A program made the translations under genes and the position numbers. Under the pieces are notes generated by a model, which saw only the letters and a program-made list of their open reading frames with translations, ran no database searches and was not told the DNA's origin. From Pseudomonas orientalis (lineage in GTDB: Bacteria; Pseudomonadota; Gammaproteobacteria; Pseudomonadales; Pseudomonadaceae), in the NCBI RefSeq assembly GCF_002934065.1, contig NZ_CP018049.1, positions 5,578,501 to 5,642,500 of the forward strand: a stretch of DNA of 64,000 nucleotides, in the 5' to 3' direction. Below, in pieces: positions 25,748 to 34,525 of this stretch (within the stretch, counting starts at the first letter, position 1; every line of letters starts with the position of its first letter).

Positions 25748-25753
25748 TATAAT
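25748..25753 (+). promoter_or_regulatory. Candidate -10 of the mtgA promoter
   Basis: A perfect TATAAT lies 33 bases before the mtgA ATG. No clear -35 is present at 16-18 bases spacing, so the promoter is supported by the -10 alone. Confidence 0.5.
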
Positions 25754-25786
25754 GGCCCGCTCAACGGGTTCGGCCAAGCCATCTCT

Positions 25787-26509
25787 ATGCTGCGTATCTT
25801 CTTCAAACGCTTTCTCAACGTGGTGAAATGGTTCGCCATCGGCAGTGTGCTGCTGGTGCTGCTGTTTCGCGTCGTACCGCCGCCGTTCACCGCGCTGATG
25901 GTGGAACGCAAGGTCGAATCGTGGATCGACGGCGAGCCCATTGACCTGCAGCGCAGCTGGGTGCCATGGGACGAGATTTCCGATGACCTCAAAGTGGCGG
26001 TGATGGCCGGTGAAGACCAGCGTTTCCCGCAGCACTGGGGCTTTGACTTTGGCGCCATCCAGGCAGCGATCGTGCACAACGAACGTGGCGGTTCGATCCG
26101 GGGCGCCAGTACGTTGAGCCAGCAAGTGTCGAAGAACCTGTTCCTGTGGGCCGGCCGCAGCTATCTGCGCAAGGGCCTGGAGGCTTGGTTTACCGGGTTG
26201 ATCGAAGTGCTGTGGCCCAAGCAGCGCATTCTTGAGGTGTACCTCAACAGCGTGGAGTGGGATGAGGGCGTGTTTGGCGCAGAGGCGGCAGCGCGGCATC
26301 ACTTTGGCGTGAGCGCCAAGGGGCTTTCGCGGCAACAGGCCAGTTACCTGGCGGCTGTATTGCCTAATCCGCGGGTGTGGAGTGCCAGCCATCCGACCGC
26401 CTATGTAGCGCGGCGGGCGGCGTGGATTCGTCAGCAAATGAGTCAACTCGGTGGCGATGGCTACCTGCTTGAGCTGAATAACTCCCGCAAGCCCCCCTGG
26501 TCCAACTGA
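25787..26509 (+). CDS. mtgA: Monofunctional peptidoglycan glycosyltransferase
   Basis: MtgA polymerises lipid II into glycan strands at the inner membrane. The 240-residue GT51 protein has one N-terminal membrane anchor (about residues 13-33). The catalytic motifs are VMAGEDQRFPQHWGFD (catalytic Glu), GASTLSQQVSKNLFLW, LRKGLEAWFTGLIE and the C-terminal ILEVYLNSVEW. No transpeptidase domain follows. It is convergent with rpoH across a REP doublet. The ribosome binding site before the ATG is poor. Confidence 0.96.
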   Translation: MLRIFFKRFLNVVKWFAIGSVLLVLLFRVVPPPFTALMVERKVESWIDGEPIDLQRSWVPWDEISDDLKVAVMAGEDQRFPQHWGFDFGAIQAAIVHNERGGSIRGASTLSQQVSKNLFLWAGRSYLRKGLEAWFTGLIEVLWPKQRILEVYLNSVEWDEGVFGAEAAARHHFGVSAKGLSRQQASYLAAVLPNPRVWSASHPTAYVARRAAWIRQQMSQLGGDGYLLELNNSRKPPWSN

Positions 26510-26525
26510 CACAATACAAAACAAC

Positions 26526-26614
26526 TGTGGGAGGGGGCTTGCCCCCGATAGCGGTGGGTCAGTCACTTTGATGTCGACTGACACTCTGCAATCGGGGGCA
26601 AGCCCCCTCCCACA
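26526..26614. repeat. REP doublet (GGGGGC family, head-to-head)
   Basis: Inverted GTGGGAGGGGGCTTGCCCCC arms surround a loop with GGTCAGTC/GACTGACAC pairing. It lies between the convergent ends of mtgA and rpoH. Confidence 0.93.
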
Positions 26615-26639
26615 TTTTGACCCAGTGCTGCCAGCAGGT

Positions 26640-27494
26640 TTAGGCAGCGATCGACAACTTCAGCTTGTTCATCGCGCTTTTCTCAAGCTGACGAATCCGC
26701 TCGGCCGACACGTTGTACTTCTGCGCCAGGTCGTGCAGCGTGGCTTTTTCTTCCGCCAGCCAGCGCTGGTAGAGAATGTCACGGCTGCGGTCGTCCAGCA
26801 CTTCCAGCGCTTCGTGCAGGTTGTGATTGGAGTTGTCGCTCCAGTCGGCATCTTCCAGTTGACGCGCCGGGTCGTACCGGTGGTCTTCCAGGTAGTTGGC
26901 CGGCGATTGGAAGGCGCTGTCGTCGTCTGCCTCGGCAGCCGGGTCGAAGGCCATGTCATGGCCGGTCAGGCGACTTTCCATCTCGCGCACTTCACGGGGC
27001 TCCACGCCGAGGCTTTCGGCCACGCGGTGGACTTCCTCGTTGTTCAGCCACGCCAGGCGTTTCTTCTGGCTGCGCAGGTTGAAGAACAGCTTGCGCTGGG
27101 CCTTGGTGGTCGCCACTTTCACAATGCGCCAGTTGCGCAGGATGAACTCGTGGATTTCCGCCTTGATCCAGTGCACGGCGAACGACACCAGGCGCACACC
27201 CATTTCCGGGTTGAAGCGCTTGACCGCCTTCATCAGGCCGACGTTGCCTTCCTGGATCAGGTCAGCCTGGGCCAGGCCGTAGCCGCTATAGCTACGGGCG
27301 ATATGTACGACAAAACGCAGGTGGGCGAGCACCATCTGCCGAGCCGCCCCCAAATCCTGCTCATAGTAGAGACTCTCGGCCAGTTCACGCTCCTGCTCGG
27401 GCGTCAGCAAAGGAATGCTGTTTACCGTGTGCACATAGGCTTCCAGGTTCGCACCCGGGACCAAGGCATAAGCAGGTTGCAAAGAAGTGGTCAT
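26640..27494 (-). CDS. rpoH: RNA polymerase heat-shock sigma factor (sigma-32)
   Basis: RpoH directs transcription of heat-shock genes. The 284 residues show region 2 (HLRFVVHIARSYSGYGLAQ, DLIQEGNVGLMKAVKRFNP), the RpoH box QRKLFFNLR and the region 4 helix-turn-helix (LHDLAQKYNVSAERIRQLE). The ATG at 27494 has a GGAGG Shine-Dalgarno. The frame is open 14 codons further upstream without a good start. It follows the ftsY-ftsE-ftsX operon on the same strand, the conserved gammaproteobacterial order. A sigma-E-like promoter lies about 50 bases upstream. Confidence 0.97.
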   Translation of the reverse strand: MTTSLQPAYALVPGANLEAYVHTVNSIPLLTPEQERELAESLYYEQDLGAARQMVLAHLRFVVHIARSYSGYGLAQADLIQEGNVGLMKAVKRFNPEMGVRLVSFAVHWIKAEIHEFILRNWRIVKVATTKAQRKLFFNLRSQKKRLAWLNNEEVHRVAESLGVEPREVREMESRLTGHDMAFDPAAEADDDSAFQSPANYLEDHRYDPARQLEDADWSDNSNHNLHEALEVLDDRSRDILYQRWLAEEKATLHDLAQKYNVSAERIRQLEKSAMNKLKLSIAA

Positions 27495-27543
27495 ACGAAA
27501 AAACCTCCGACTCACATAACTCGTGCAGTTCAGCACTGCGAAA

Positions 27544-27571
27544 ATTGACCGGGGAACCGTAGGACAAGTTC
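27544..27571 (-). promoter_or_regulatory. Candidate sigma-E/AlgU promoter of rpoH
   Basis: On the minus strand GAACTT (27571-27566) and TCAAT (27548-27544) are separated by 17 bases, resembling the envelope-stress sigma consensus GAACTT-N16/17-TCNAA. E. coli rpoH and P. aeruginosa rpoH both have promoters of this type. The predicted start is about 45 bases upstream of the rpoH ATG. Confidence 0.6.
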
Positions 27572-27624
27572 CCTAAACTGCTGACAAGGTCAATACAAAC
27601 GAAACTACATTACCCTGACATTAA

Positions 27625-28647
27625 CTACTTCGGCGCCAGCTCACGTAAATGCCGTGCGACCGCAATCCACGCACCGATATACCCCAACAGCACCGCGCCA
27701 AGCAAGAGGCTCAGGCCATCGGCCACCGGCACCCCAGCCAGGGCGAAATCGCTGCCGTACAAGCCGGCCAGCCCGATAACCGCATCGTTCAGCCAGTCCA
27801 GGCCAAAAGCCAGCAAGCCCCAGGACAAAACCCCGGCACCGAAGCCATAAAGCGCGCCCATGTACAGAAAAGGACGACGCACATAGCTGTCCGTGCCGCC
27901 GACCAGTTTAATCACTTCTATCTCGGTGCGGCGGTTTTCAATATGAAGACGAATGGTATTACCTATCACCAAAAGTAATGCAGACACCAGCAGCACCGTC
28001 AAACCGAACACGAAGCGGTCGCCCAGCTTGAGGATCGCGGCCAGGCGCTCTACCCAGACTAGATCAAGTTGCGCCTGTTGCACCTTGGGCATCGCTGCAA
28101 GTTTCTGTCGCAGGGCTTCCAGGGCCGGTTTGTCCACTTCGTCCGGCGTCACCAGCACCACGCCCGGCAACGGGTTCTGCGGCAGCTCCTTGAGCGCCTC
28201 GCCCAGGCCGGATTGTTGCTGGAACTCCTCAAGCGCCTGGTCGCGGCTGATGTATTCGGCCTCCGCCACGCCCGGCATGTTCTTGATTTCGTCGCGCAGC
28301 GCTTCGCCTTGCTGGGTGCTGGCATCCAGGTTCAGGTACAGCGAAATCTGCGCCGCGCGCTGCCAGGAACCGCCCAGGCGCTCGACATTGTTGAGCAGCA
28401 ACGACAAGCCCATCGGCAGGCTCAGGGCCACGGCCATCACCAGGCAGGTGAAAAAGCTGCCGATCGGCTGCTTGCCCAGGCGGCGCAGACTGTCGAGCAG
28501 GCTGGCGCGGTGACTTTCGATCCAGGCACGCAACAGGGTGCCGAAGTCCGGACCGTCGTCATCGTCGCGTTTTTTCTTTTTTGGTTGCGGGTCGGCCGGT
28601 TTCGGCGCCACGCGTTCGGATACTTTAGGGCTGCGTGTCGCACTCAT
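27625..28647 (-). CDS. ftsX: FtsX, cell-division ABC-like membrane protein
   Basis: FtsX pairs with FtsE at the divisome and controls peptidoglycan hydrolase activation through EnvC. It has 340 residues: a cytosolic N-terminus rich in Lys and Asp, a first membrane helix near residue 65, a periplasmic loop with AEYISRDQALEEFQQQSG, and three C-terminal membrane helices. The conserved TEIEVIKLVGGTDSYVRRPF lies in the cytosolic loop. It overlaps ftsE by four bases. Confidence 0.96.
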   Translation of the reverse strand: MSATRSPKVSERVAPKPADPQPKKKKRDDDDGPDFGTLLRAWIESHRASLLDSLRRLGKQPIGSFFTCLVMAVALSLPMGLSLLLNNVERLGGSWQRAAQISLYLNLDASTQQGEALRDEIKNMPGVAEAEYISRDQALEEFQQQSGLGEALKELPQNPLPGVVLVTPDEVDKPALEALRQKLAAMPKVQQAQLDLVWVERLAAILKLGDRFVFGLTVLLVSALLLVIGNTIRLHIENRRTEIEVIKLVGGTDSYVRRPFLYMGALYGFGAGVLSWGLLAFGLDWLNDAVIGLAGLYGSDFALAGVPVADGLSLLLGAVLLGYIGAWIAVARHLRELAPK

Positions 28648-29315
28648 ACGCCGGCCTCCCCGTCGCCGATCAGGCGGCCGCGTTGCAGGGTCAGCATGCG
28701 GTGACGCATACGGGCAATCAGGGCCAGGTCGTGGCTGGCGATCAATACGCTGGTGCCCAGGCGATTGATGTCTTCGAACACCCCCATGATCTCGGCCGCC
28801 AGGCGCGGGTCGAGGTTACCGGTGGGTTCGTCCGCCAGCAGCAAGGCCGGGCGGTGGACGATGGCGCGGGCGATACCCACGCGCTGTTGCTGGCCGGTGG
28901 ACAGGTCGCCGGGGTAGAGGTCGGTCTTGTCCGACAACGCCACGCGTTCCAGGGCCGAATCCACCCGCTTGACGATCTCGGCCTTGGACAGCCCCAGGAT
29001 CTGCAGGGGCAAGGCGATGTTGTTGAACACCGTGCGATCGAACAGCAACTGGTGGTTCTGGAACACCACGCCTATCTGGCGGCGCAGGAACGGGATCTGC
29101 GCGTTGCTGATGGTGGCCAGGTCCTGGCCCGCCAGCAACAGCTTGCCGGTGGTGGGACGCTCCATCGCCAGCAGCAGGCGCAACAAGGTGCTCTTACCGG
29201 CGCCGGAGTGACCGGTGACGAACAAAAACTCGCCCCGCCGTACTCGAAAGCTCAGCTCATGCAAGCCCACATGCCCGTTGGCGTAGCGTTTACCGACCTG
29301 TTCGAATCGAATCAT
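28644..29315 (-). CDS. ftsE: FtsE, cell-division ATP-binding protein
   Basis: FtsE is the ATPase subunit of FtsEX. The 223 residues contain Walker A GHSGAGKSTLLRLL, the Q-loop VVFQNHQLL, the signature LSTGQQQRVGIARA, and Walker B LLLADEPTGNLDP. It overlaps both ftsY and ftsX by four bases, giving a tight ftsY-ftsE-ftsX operon upstream of rpoH. Confidence 0.97.
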   Translation of the reverse strand: MIRFEQVGKRYANGHVGLHELSFRVRRGEFLFVTGHSGAGKSTLLRLLLAMERPTTGKLLLAGQDLATISNAQIPFLRRQIGVVFQNHQLLFDRTVFNNIALPLQILGLSKAEIVKRVDSALERVALSDKTDLYPGDLSTGQQQRVGIARAIVHRPALLLADEPTGNLDPRLAAEIMGVFEDINRLGTSVLIASHDLALIARMRHRMLTLQRGRLIGDGEAGV

Positions 29316-30718
29316 GAACGCTCCCGCTCGGCAAACAGTGCCTGTACAAAGGGTTCGGCTTCAAAGGTGCGCAGGTCGTCGATGCCTTCACCGACGCCGA
29401 TGTAACGAATCGGCAACCCGAACTGTTTGGCCAGGGCGAAAATCACACCGCCCTTGGCCGTGCCGTCCAGCTTGGTCAAGGCCAGGCCGGTCAGTTGCAC
29501 CGTCTGGTTGAATTGCTTGGCCTGGCTGATGGCGTTCTGGCCGGTACCGGCGTCGAGCACCAGCAGCACTTCATGGGGGGCATCGGCGTCGAGCTTGCCG
29601 ATCACGCGGCGGACTTTCTTCAGCTCTTCCATCAAGTTGTCTTTGGTGTGCAGGCGACCGGCGGTGTCGGCGATCAACACATCGATGTTACGGGCCTTGG
29701 CGGCCTGCACGGCATCGAAGATCACCGAAGCGGAGTCGGCCCCCGTGTGCTGGGCGATCACCGGGATCTTGTTGCGCTCACCCCACACTTGCAGCTGCTC
29801 GACGGCAGCGGCACGGAAGGTGTCGCCGGCGGCGAGCATGACTTTCTTGCCCTCACCCTGCAGCTTTTTGGCCAACTTGCCGATGGTGGTGGTCTTGCCG
29901 GCGCCGTTGACGCCCACGACCAGGATCACGAAAGGTTTCTTCGGCGTAATCACCAGCGGCGCTTCAACCGGTTTAAGCATGGCGGCCAGCTCGGCCTGCA
30001 GGGACTTGTACAACGCGTCGGCGTCGGTCAACTGCTTGCGCGCGACTTTCTGGGTCAGGCTCTGGATGATCACGGCGGTGGCTTCGACGCCCACGTCTGC
30101 GGTAAGCAGGCGGGTTTCAATGTCTTCCAGCAGCTCGTCATCGATGGTCTTTTTGCCGAGGAACAGGCTGGCCATGCCTTCGCCGATACTGGCGCTGGTT
30201 TTGCTCAGGCCCTGCTTGAGGCGGGCGAAGAAGCCGGTTTTACTGGTTTCGGCGGGGGCGGCGGGCTCTTCGATGACCCCAGGCACGGCAACTGCAGCTG
30301 GCACTTCAGCAGGGACTTCAGCAGGCATTTCGACTGCTGGGGGCGCCGTGACGACAACCTCTACCGGCGGCGCCACAGGAATGGGCGGCGTCACGTGTTC
30401 AGCCTGCACATCCTCGACAAGCGCCACCGGCTCCTCGGCTACCGGCAGCTCCAGCCACGGTTTGTGCTCGGGTTCAGGTTCAGGCGCAGGTTCTGCCTCG
30501 ACCACCGGCTGCAACACCGGCTCCGCGATAGGCAACACCACCGGTGCCGGCGTTTCGGCAACCGGCTCGGCTTCTACTATAGGCTCAGGGGTAGGTTCGG
30601 GTTGAACCTGCGGCTGTTCGACGACGGTTTCCTGCGGCTTTTTGCGCAGCCATCCGAACAGGCCTTTTTTCTCGCCAGCCGCAGCTGGGGTCTTCTTGTC
30701 GTCGTTGGAACCAAACAT
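29312..30718 (-). CDS. ftsY: FtsY, signal recognition particle receptor
   Basis: FtsY is the SRP receptor GTPase that delivers ribosomes to SecYEG. From the ATG at 30718 (MFGSNDDKK) it has 468 residues. A basic N-terminal amphipathic stretch (KGLFGWLRKK) comes first, then a long acidic Pro/Val/Glu-rich A domain (about residues 30-170). The NG GTPase follows with VVGVNGAGKTTTIGKLA, DTFRAAAVEQLQVWG, IADTAGRL and LTKLDGTAKGG. It diverges from the M16 peptidase pair. Confidence 0.96.
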   Translation of the reverse strand: MFGSNDDKKTPAAAGEKKGLFGWLRKKPQETVVEQPQVQPEPTPEPIVEAEPVAETPAPVVLPIAEPVLQPVVEAEPAPEPEPEHKPWLELPVAEEPVALVEDVQAEHVTPPIPVAPPVEVVVTAPPAVEMPAEVPAEVPAAVAVPGVIEEPAAPAETSKTGFFARLKQGLSKTSASIGEGMASLFLGKKTIDDELLEDIETRLLTADVGVEATAVIIQSLTQKVARKQLTDADALYKSLQAELAAMLKPVEAPLVITPKKPFVILVVGVNGAGKTTTIGKLAKKLQGEGKKVMLAAGDTFRAAAVEQLQVWGERNKIPVIAQHTGADSASVIFDAVQAAKARNIDVLIADTAGRLHTKDNLMEELKKVRRVIGKLDADAPHEVLLVLDAGTGQNAISQAKQFNQTVQLTGLALTKLDGTAKGGVIFALAKQFGLPIRYIGVGEGIDDLRTFEAEPFVQALFAERERS

Positions 30719-30949
30719 GGAGACGGCTATCTCAAGGTAGCGACGCGCCAAGGGGCGCTTCGGTAAATAAAATTCGATGCGTAACAGACTGTTTTTTAGC
30801 CAGCTCGTTCATGCGCAACATTTTGAAGGCCAAAATAGGGCCTCAACAAGACAGCCGTAGTGGCCGCCCCTAAGTCGGATCGGTATCCTAGCACCTCCTC
30901 GCCCGCCGACGCTAAGACCAAGCGGGCAGTCCAACAGGTTAAAAAACGA

Positions 30950-32305
30950 ATGAATGCTCTAGCCCGCCGCGCCGCAGGCCTGCTGCTCAGCACAGTTTGT
31001 CTGCCCCTTTCAGCTTTGGCTGCCGATCCACAACCCACCCACGAATTCACCCTCGACAACGGCCTCAAGGTCGTCGTGCGCGAAGATCATCGTGCGCCGG
31101 TGGTGGTTTCCCAGGTCTGGTACAAGGTGGGCTCGAGCTACGAAACCCCGGGCCAGACCGGTTTGTCCCACGCCCTGGAACACATGATGTTCAAGGGCAG
31201 CGCCAAGGTCGGCCCCGGCGAAGCCTCGCTGATCCTGCGCGACCTGGGCGCCGAAGAAAACGCGTTCACCAGTGACGACTACACCGCTTACTATCAGGTG
31301 CTGGCCCGCGACCGCCTGGGCGTGGCCTTCGAGCTGGAAGCCGACCGCATGGCCAGCCTGCGCCTGCCGGCCGATGAGTTCAGCCGCGAAATCGAGGTGA
31401 TCAAGGAAGAGCGCCGCCTGCGCACCGACGACAACCCGATGTCCAAGGCCTTTGAACGTTTCAAGGCCATGGCCTTCCCGGCCAGCGGCTATCACACGCC
31501 AACCATCGGCTGGATGGCCGACCTGGAACGCATGAAGGTCGAGGAACTGCGCCACTGGTACCAGGCCTGGTACGTACCGAACAACGCGACCCTGGTGGTG
31601 GTCGGCGATGTCACGCCGGACGAGGTGAAAACCCTGGCCCAGCGCTACTTCGGCCCGATCCCCAAGCGCGACGTCCCGCCCGCCAAGATTCCGCTGGAGC
31701 TGGCCGAGCCCGGCGAGCGCCTGCTGACCCTGCACGTGCAAACCCAATTGCCAAGCGTCATGCTCGGTTTCAACGTGCCGGGCCTTGCGACTGCCGAAGA
31801 CAAGCGCTCGGTACAAGCCCTGCGCCTGATCTCGGCCCTGCTCGACGGCGGCTACAGCGCGCGTATCTCCGAGCAGCTGGAGCGCGGTGAAGAACTGGTC
31901 TCCGCCGCCTCCACCAATTACGACGCCTATACCCGCGGCGACACGCTGTTCATGCTGAGCGCCACGCCTAACCAGCAGAAGAAAAAGACCGTCGCCCAAG
32001 CCGAAGCCGGCCTGTGGCGCCTGTTGGAAGAGCTCAAGGCCAAGCCGCCTACCGCCGAAGAACTCGAGCGCATCCGCGCCCAGGTGATAGCGGGCGTGGT
32101 TTACCAGCGCGACTCCATCACCAGCCAGGCCACGGCCATTGGCTCGCTGGAGACCGTCGGCCTGTCGTGGAAGCTGATGGACACCGAGCTTGCTGACCTG
32201 CAAAGCGTGACCCCGGAAGATATCCAAAAGGCTGCGCGCACCTATTTCACCCGGGAACGTCTGAGCGTCGCCCATGTTTTGCCCGAGGAGACCGCTCATG
32301 AGTGA
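30950..32305 (+). CDS. M16 family zinc peptidase (catalytic subunit)
   Basis: This is a secreted metallopeptidase of the pitrilysin/mitochondrial-processing-peptidase family. From the ATG at 30950 the protein is 451 residues with a signal peptide (NALARRAAGLLLSTVCLPLS) ending near ALAAD. The inverted zinc motif HxxEH is intact in GLSHALEHMMFKG. The distal Glu lies further on in the AEENAFTSDDYTAYYQVL region, and a second non-catalytic M16 domain follows. A GTG start 30 codons upstream would hide the signal peptide. It overlaps the next M16 gene by eight bases, giving a catalytic/non-catalytic pair like other bacterial M16 heterodimers. The physiological substrate is unknown. Confidence 0.9.
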   Translation: MNALARRAAGLLLSTVCLPLSALAADPQPTHEFTLDNGLKVVVREDHRAPVVVSQVWYKVGSSYETPGQTGLSHALEHMMFKGSAKVGPGEASLILRDLGAEENAFTSDDYTAYYQVLARDRLGVAFELEADRMASLRLPADEFSREIEVIKEERRLRTDDNPMSKAFERFKAMAFPASGYHTPTIGWMADLERMKVEELRHWYQAWYVPNNATLVVVGDVTPDEVKTLAQRYFGPIPKRDVPPAKIPLELAEPGERLLTLHVQTQLPSVMLGFNVPGLATAEDKRSVQALRLISALLDGGYSARISEQLERGEELVSAASTNYDAYTRGDTLFMLSATPNQQKKKTVAQAEAGLWRLLEELKAKPPTAEELERIRAQVIAGVVYQRDSITSQATAIGSLETVGLSWKLMDTELADLQSVTPEDIQKAARTYFTRERLSVAHVLPEETAHE

Positions 32306-33788
32306 CCGCAAAAGCAGCCGCCTGATTCTGCCCGGCCTGATCGCCGTTACCCTGTGCGCGGCCAGTGCCGTGTACTTCCTGCGCCCGAGCGAATCGGTTG
32401 CCAGCCCGGCGCTGGACAAAGCTCAATCGGCAAGCAAGCTGCAATCGCTGGCTGAGCTGGACGGTAAAGCGCCGACCAACCGCAAGCTCGATGTGCAGAC
32501 CTGGACCACCGCCGAAGGCGCCAAGGTGCTGTTCGTCGAAGCCCATGAGTTGCCGATGTTCGACGTGCGCATCCTGTTCGCCGCCGGCAGCAGCCAGGAC
32601 GGCAACGTGCCGGGACTGGCCTTGATGACCAATGCCATGCTCAACGAAGGCGTGCCGGGCAAGGACGTCAGCCAGATCGCCAGCGGTTTTGAAGGCCTGG
32701 GCGCCGACTTTGGCAATGGCGCCTACCGCGACATGGCCCTGGTGTCCCTGCGCAGCCTGAGCGACAGCGACAAGCGCGAGGCCGCACTGGCGCTGTTCGA
32801 TGACGTGATCGGCAAGCCGACGTTCCCCGCCGATTCACTGGCGCGCATCAAGAACCAGATCCTGGCCGGCTTCGAATACCAGAAACAGAACCCCGCCAAG
32901 CTGGCGAGTATCGAGCTGTTCAAGCGCCTGTACGGCGACCACCCGTATGCCCACCCAAGCGAAGGCACGCCTGAAAGCGTTCCGGCGATTACCGTGCAAC
33001 AGATGCAGGCCTTCCACGCCAAAGCCTACGCGGCGGGCAATGCGGTGATCGCAGTGGTCGGCGACCTGACCCGCGCCGAAGCCGAAGCCATGACCGCCAA
33101 GGTTTCTGCAGCATTGCCCAAGGGCCCGGCGCTGGCGAAGATTGCCCAGCCGACGGAGCCCAAGGCCGGCCTGAGCCGTATCGAGTTTCCCTCCAAGCAA
33201 ACCCATCTGCTGTTCGCCCAACTGGGCATTGACCGCGCAGACCCGGATTACGCGGCCTTGTCCCTGGGCAACCAGATTCTCGGCGGCGGAGGCTTCGGCA
33301 CCCGTCTAATGAGCGAAGTGCGCGAAAAACGCGGCCTGACCTACGGCGTGTACTCCGGTTTTTCGCCGATGCAGGTGCGCGGCCCGTTCATGATCAACCT
33401 GCAGACCCGCGCCGAAATGAGCGGCGGCACCCTGCGTCTGGTTGAAGACGTGGTGGCTGACTACCTCAAAAACGGCCCCACCCAGAAAGAACTGGATGAC
33501 GCCAAGCGCGAACTGGCCGGCAGCTTTCCGCTGTCCACCGCCAGCAACGCCGATATCGTCGGGCAGTTGGGGGCCATGGGTTTCTACAACCTGCCGCTGA
33601 GCTATCTGGAAGATTTCATGAAACAATCCCAGGCCCTGACCGTAGAGCAGGTCAAGGCTGCAATGAACAAACACTTGAGCGCCGACAAGATGGTCATCGT
33701 GACCGCCGGCCCGACGATTGCGCAAAAGCCACTACCGCCCCCCACTGATAAACCCGCCGAGCAGCCGCTCGGGGTTCCGGAGCATTAA
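32298..33788 (+). CDS. M16 family peptidase-like protein lacking the zinc motif (partner subunit)
   Basis: This 496-residue M16 homologue is anchored by an N-terminal membrane segment (LILPGLIAVTLCAASAVYFL). At the place of HxxEH it reads GLALMTNAMLNEG, so the zinc ligands are gone. The Arg/Tyr substrate-binding pair typical of the non-catalytic chain is kept (EKRGLTYGVYSGF). Overlap with the preceding catalytic gene suggests an obligate heterodimer in the periplasm. Its TAA overlaps the rsmD ATG. Confidence 0.88.
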   Translation: MSDRKSSRLILPGLIAVTLCAASAVYFLRPSESVASPALDKAQSASKLQSLAELDGKAPTNRKLDVQTWTTAEGAKVLFVEAHELPMFDVRILFAAGSSQDGNVPGLALMTNAMLNEGVPGKDVSQIASGFEGLGADFGNGAYRDMALVSLRSLSDSDKREAALALFDDVIGKPTFPADSLARIKNQILAGFEYQKQNPAKLASIELFKRLYGDHPYAHPSEGTPESVPAITVQQMQAFHAKAYAAGNAVIAVVGDLTRAEAEAMTAKVSAALPKGPALAKIAQPTEPKAGLSRIEFPSKQTHLLFAQLGIDRADPDYAALSLGNQILGGGGFGTRLMSEVREKRGLTYGVYSGFSPMQVRGPFMINLQTRAEMSGGTLRLVEDVVADYLKNGPTQKELDDAKRELAGSFPLSTASNADIVGQLGAMGFYNLPLSYLEDFMKQSQALTVEQVKAAMNKHLSADKMVIVTAGPTIAQKPLPPPTDKPAEQPLGVPEH

Positions 33789-34393
33789 TGGCCAGTTCAT
33801 CTCGCCCGAAAAAACCTGTCCACAACGTGCATAACGGTGTGGGCCAACTGCGCATCATTGGCGGTGAATGGGGCAGCCGCAAGCTGAGCTTCCCCGATGT
33901 CGTGGGCCTGCGTCCGACCCCGGATCGCGTGCGCGAAACCCTGTTCAACTGGCTGGCGCCGTACATCGGCGGCGCCAAGGTACTCGACCCGTTTGCCGGC
34001 AGTGGCGCGTTGTTCCTGGAGGCGCTGTCCCGTGGCGCGGCCCAGGCACAGGCGCTGGATGCGAGCAATGTAGCGGTGTCCAGCCTCAAGGAACACTTGG
34101 GTACCTTGCGCTGCACCAATGGCCAGGTCCAGACCGCCGATGCCTTGCGCTACCTGGAAACCCAGGCCGCCAGCGAATACGACGTGGTGTTCCTCGACCC
34201 GCCGTTCAACCAGAACCTGCTGCCGACCGTGTGTGCGTTGCTGGAAGAACGCCAATGGCTGGCACCGGATGCGTGGATCTACACTGAAAGCGAGACCGCG
34301 CCGTCGACGCTCGGCCTGCCGGGCAGCTGGCGCCTGCACCGGGAGCAGAAATCCGGGCGGGTGTATTACGCGCTGTGGCACCGCGCCCTGTAG
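33788..34393 (+). CDS. rsmD: 16S rRNA (guanine(966)-N2)-methyltransferase
   Basis: RsmD methylates G966 of 16S rRNA. The 201 residues show the N-terminal RIIGGEWGSRKLSFP, RPTPDRVRETLFNWL, the SAM loop DPFAGSGALFLEALSRGA and the catalytic VVFLDPPFNQN. It starts on the last base of the preceding M16 gene stop. The stop codon TAG (34391-34393) lies inside the start of a REP doublet. Confidence 0.95.
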   Translation: MASSSRPKKPVHNVHNGVGQLRIIGGEWGSRKLSFPDVVGLRPTPDRVRETLFNWLAPYIGGAKVLDPFAGSGALFLEALSRGAAQAQALDASNVAVSSLKEHLGTLRCTNGQVQTADALRYLETQAASEYDVVFLDPPFNQNLLPTVCALLEERQWLAPDAWIYTESETAPSTLGLPGSWRLHREQKSGRVYYALWHRAL

Positions 34394-34488
34394 GAGCGAG
34401 CTTGCTCGCGAAGGTCGAACAGGCGGCATGGGCTGCCTGATAGCGCTGCGTGATCGTTAACGTTTTTCGCGAGCAAGCTCGCTCCTAC
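34390..34488. repeat. REP doublet (GAGCGAGC family) overlapping the rsmD stop codon
   Basis: Inverted GTAGGAGCGAGCTTGCTCGC arms surround a loop with CCTGATAGCGCTGCGT. The TAG of the left arm is the rsmD stop. It lies between the co-directional rsmD and YheT-like genes. Confidence 0.93.
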
Positions 34489-34525
34489 GGGGGGCATGGC
34501 AAGCTCGTCCGGCAGCGAGTATTTC

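Noticed and set aside
27385..27567. Small minus-strand frame across the rpoH start
   Set aside because: It overlaps rpoH in another frame and lacks a ribosome binding site and domain.
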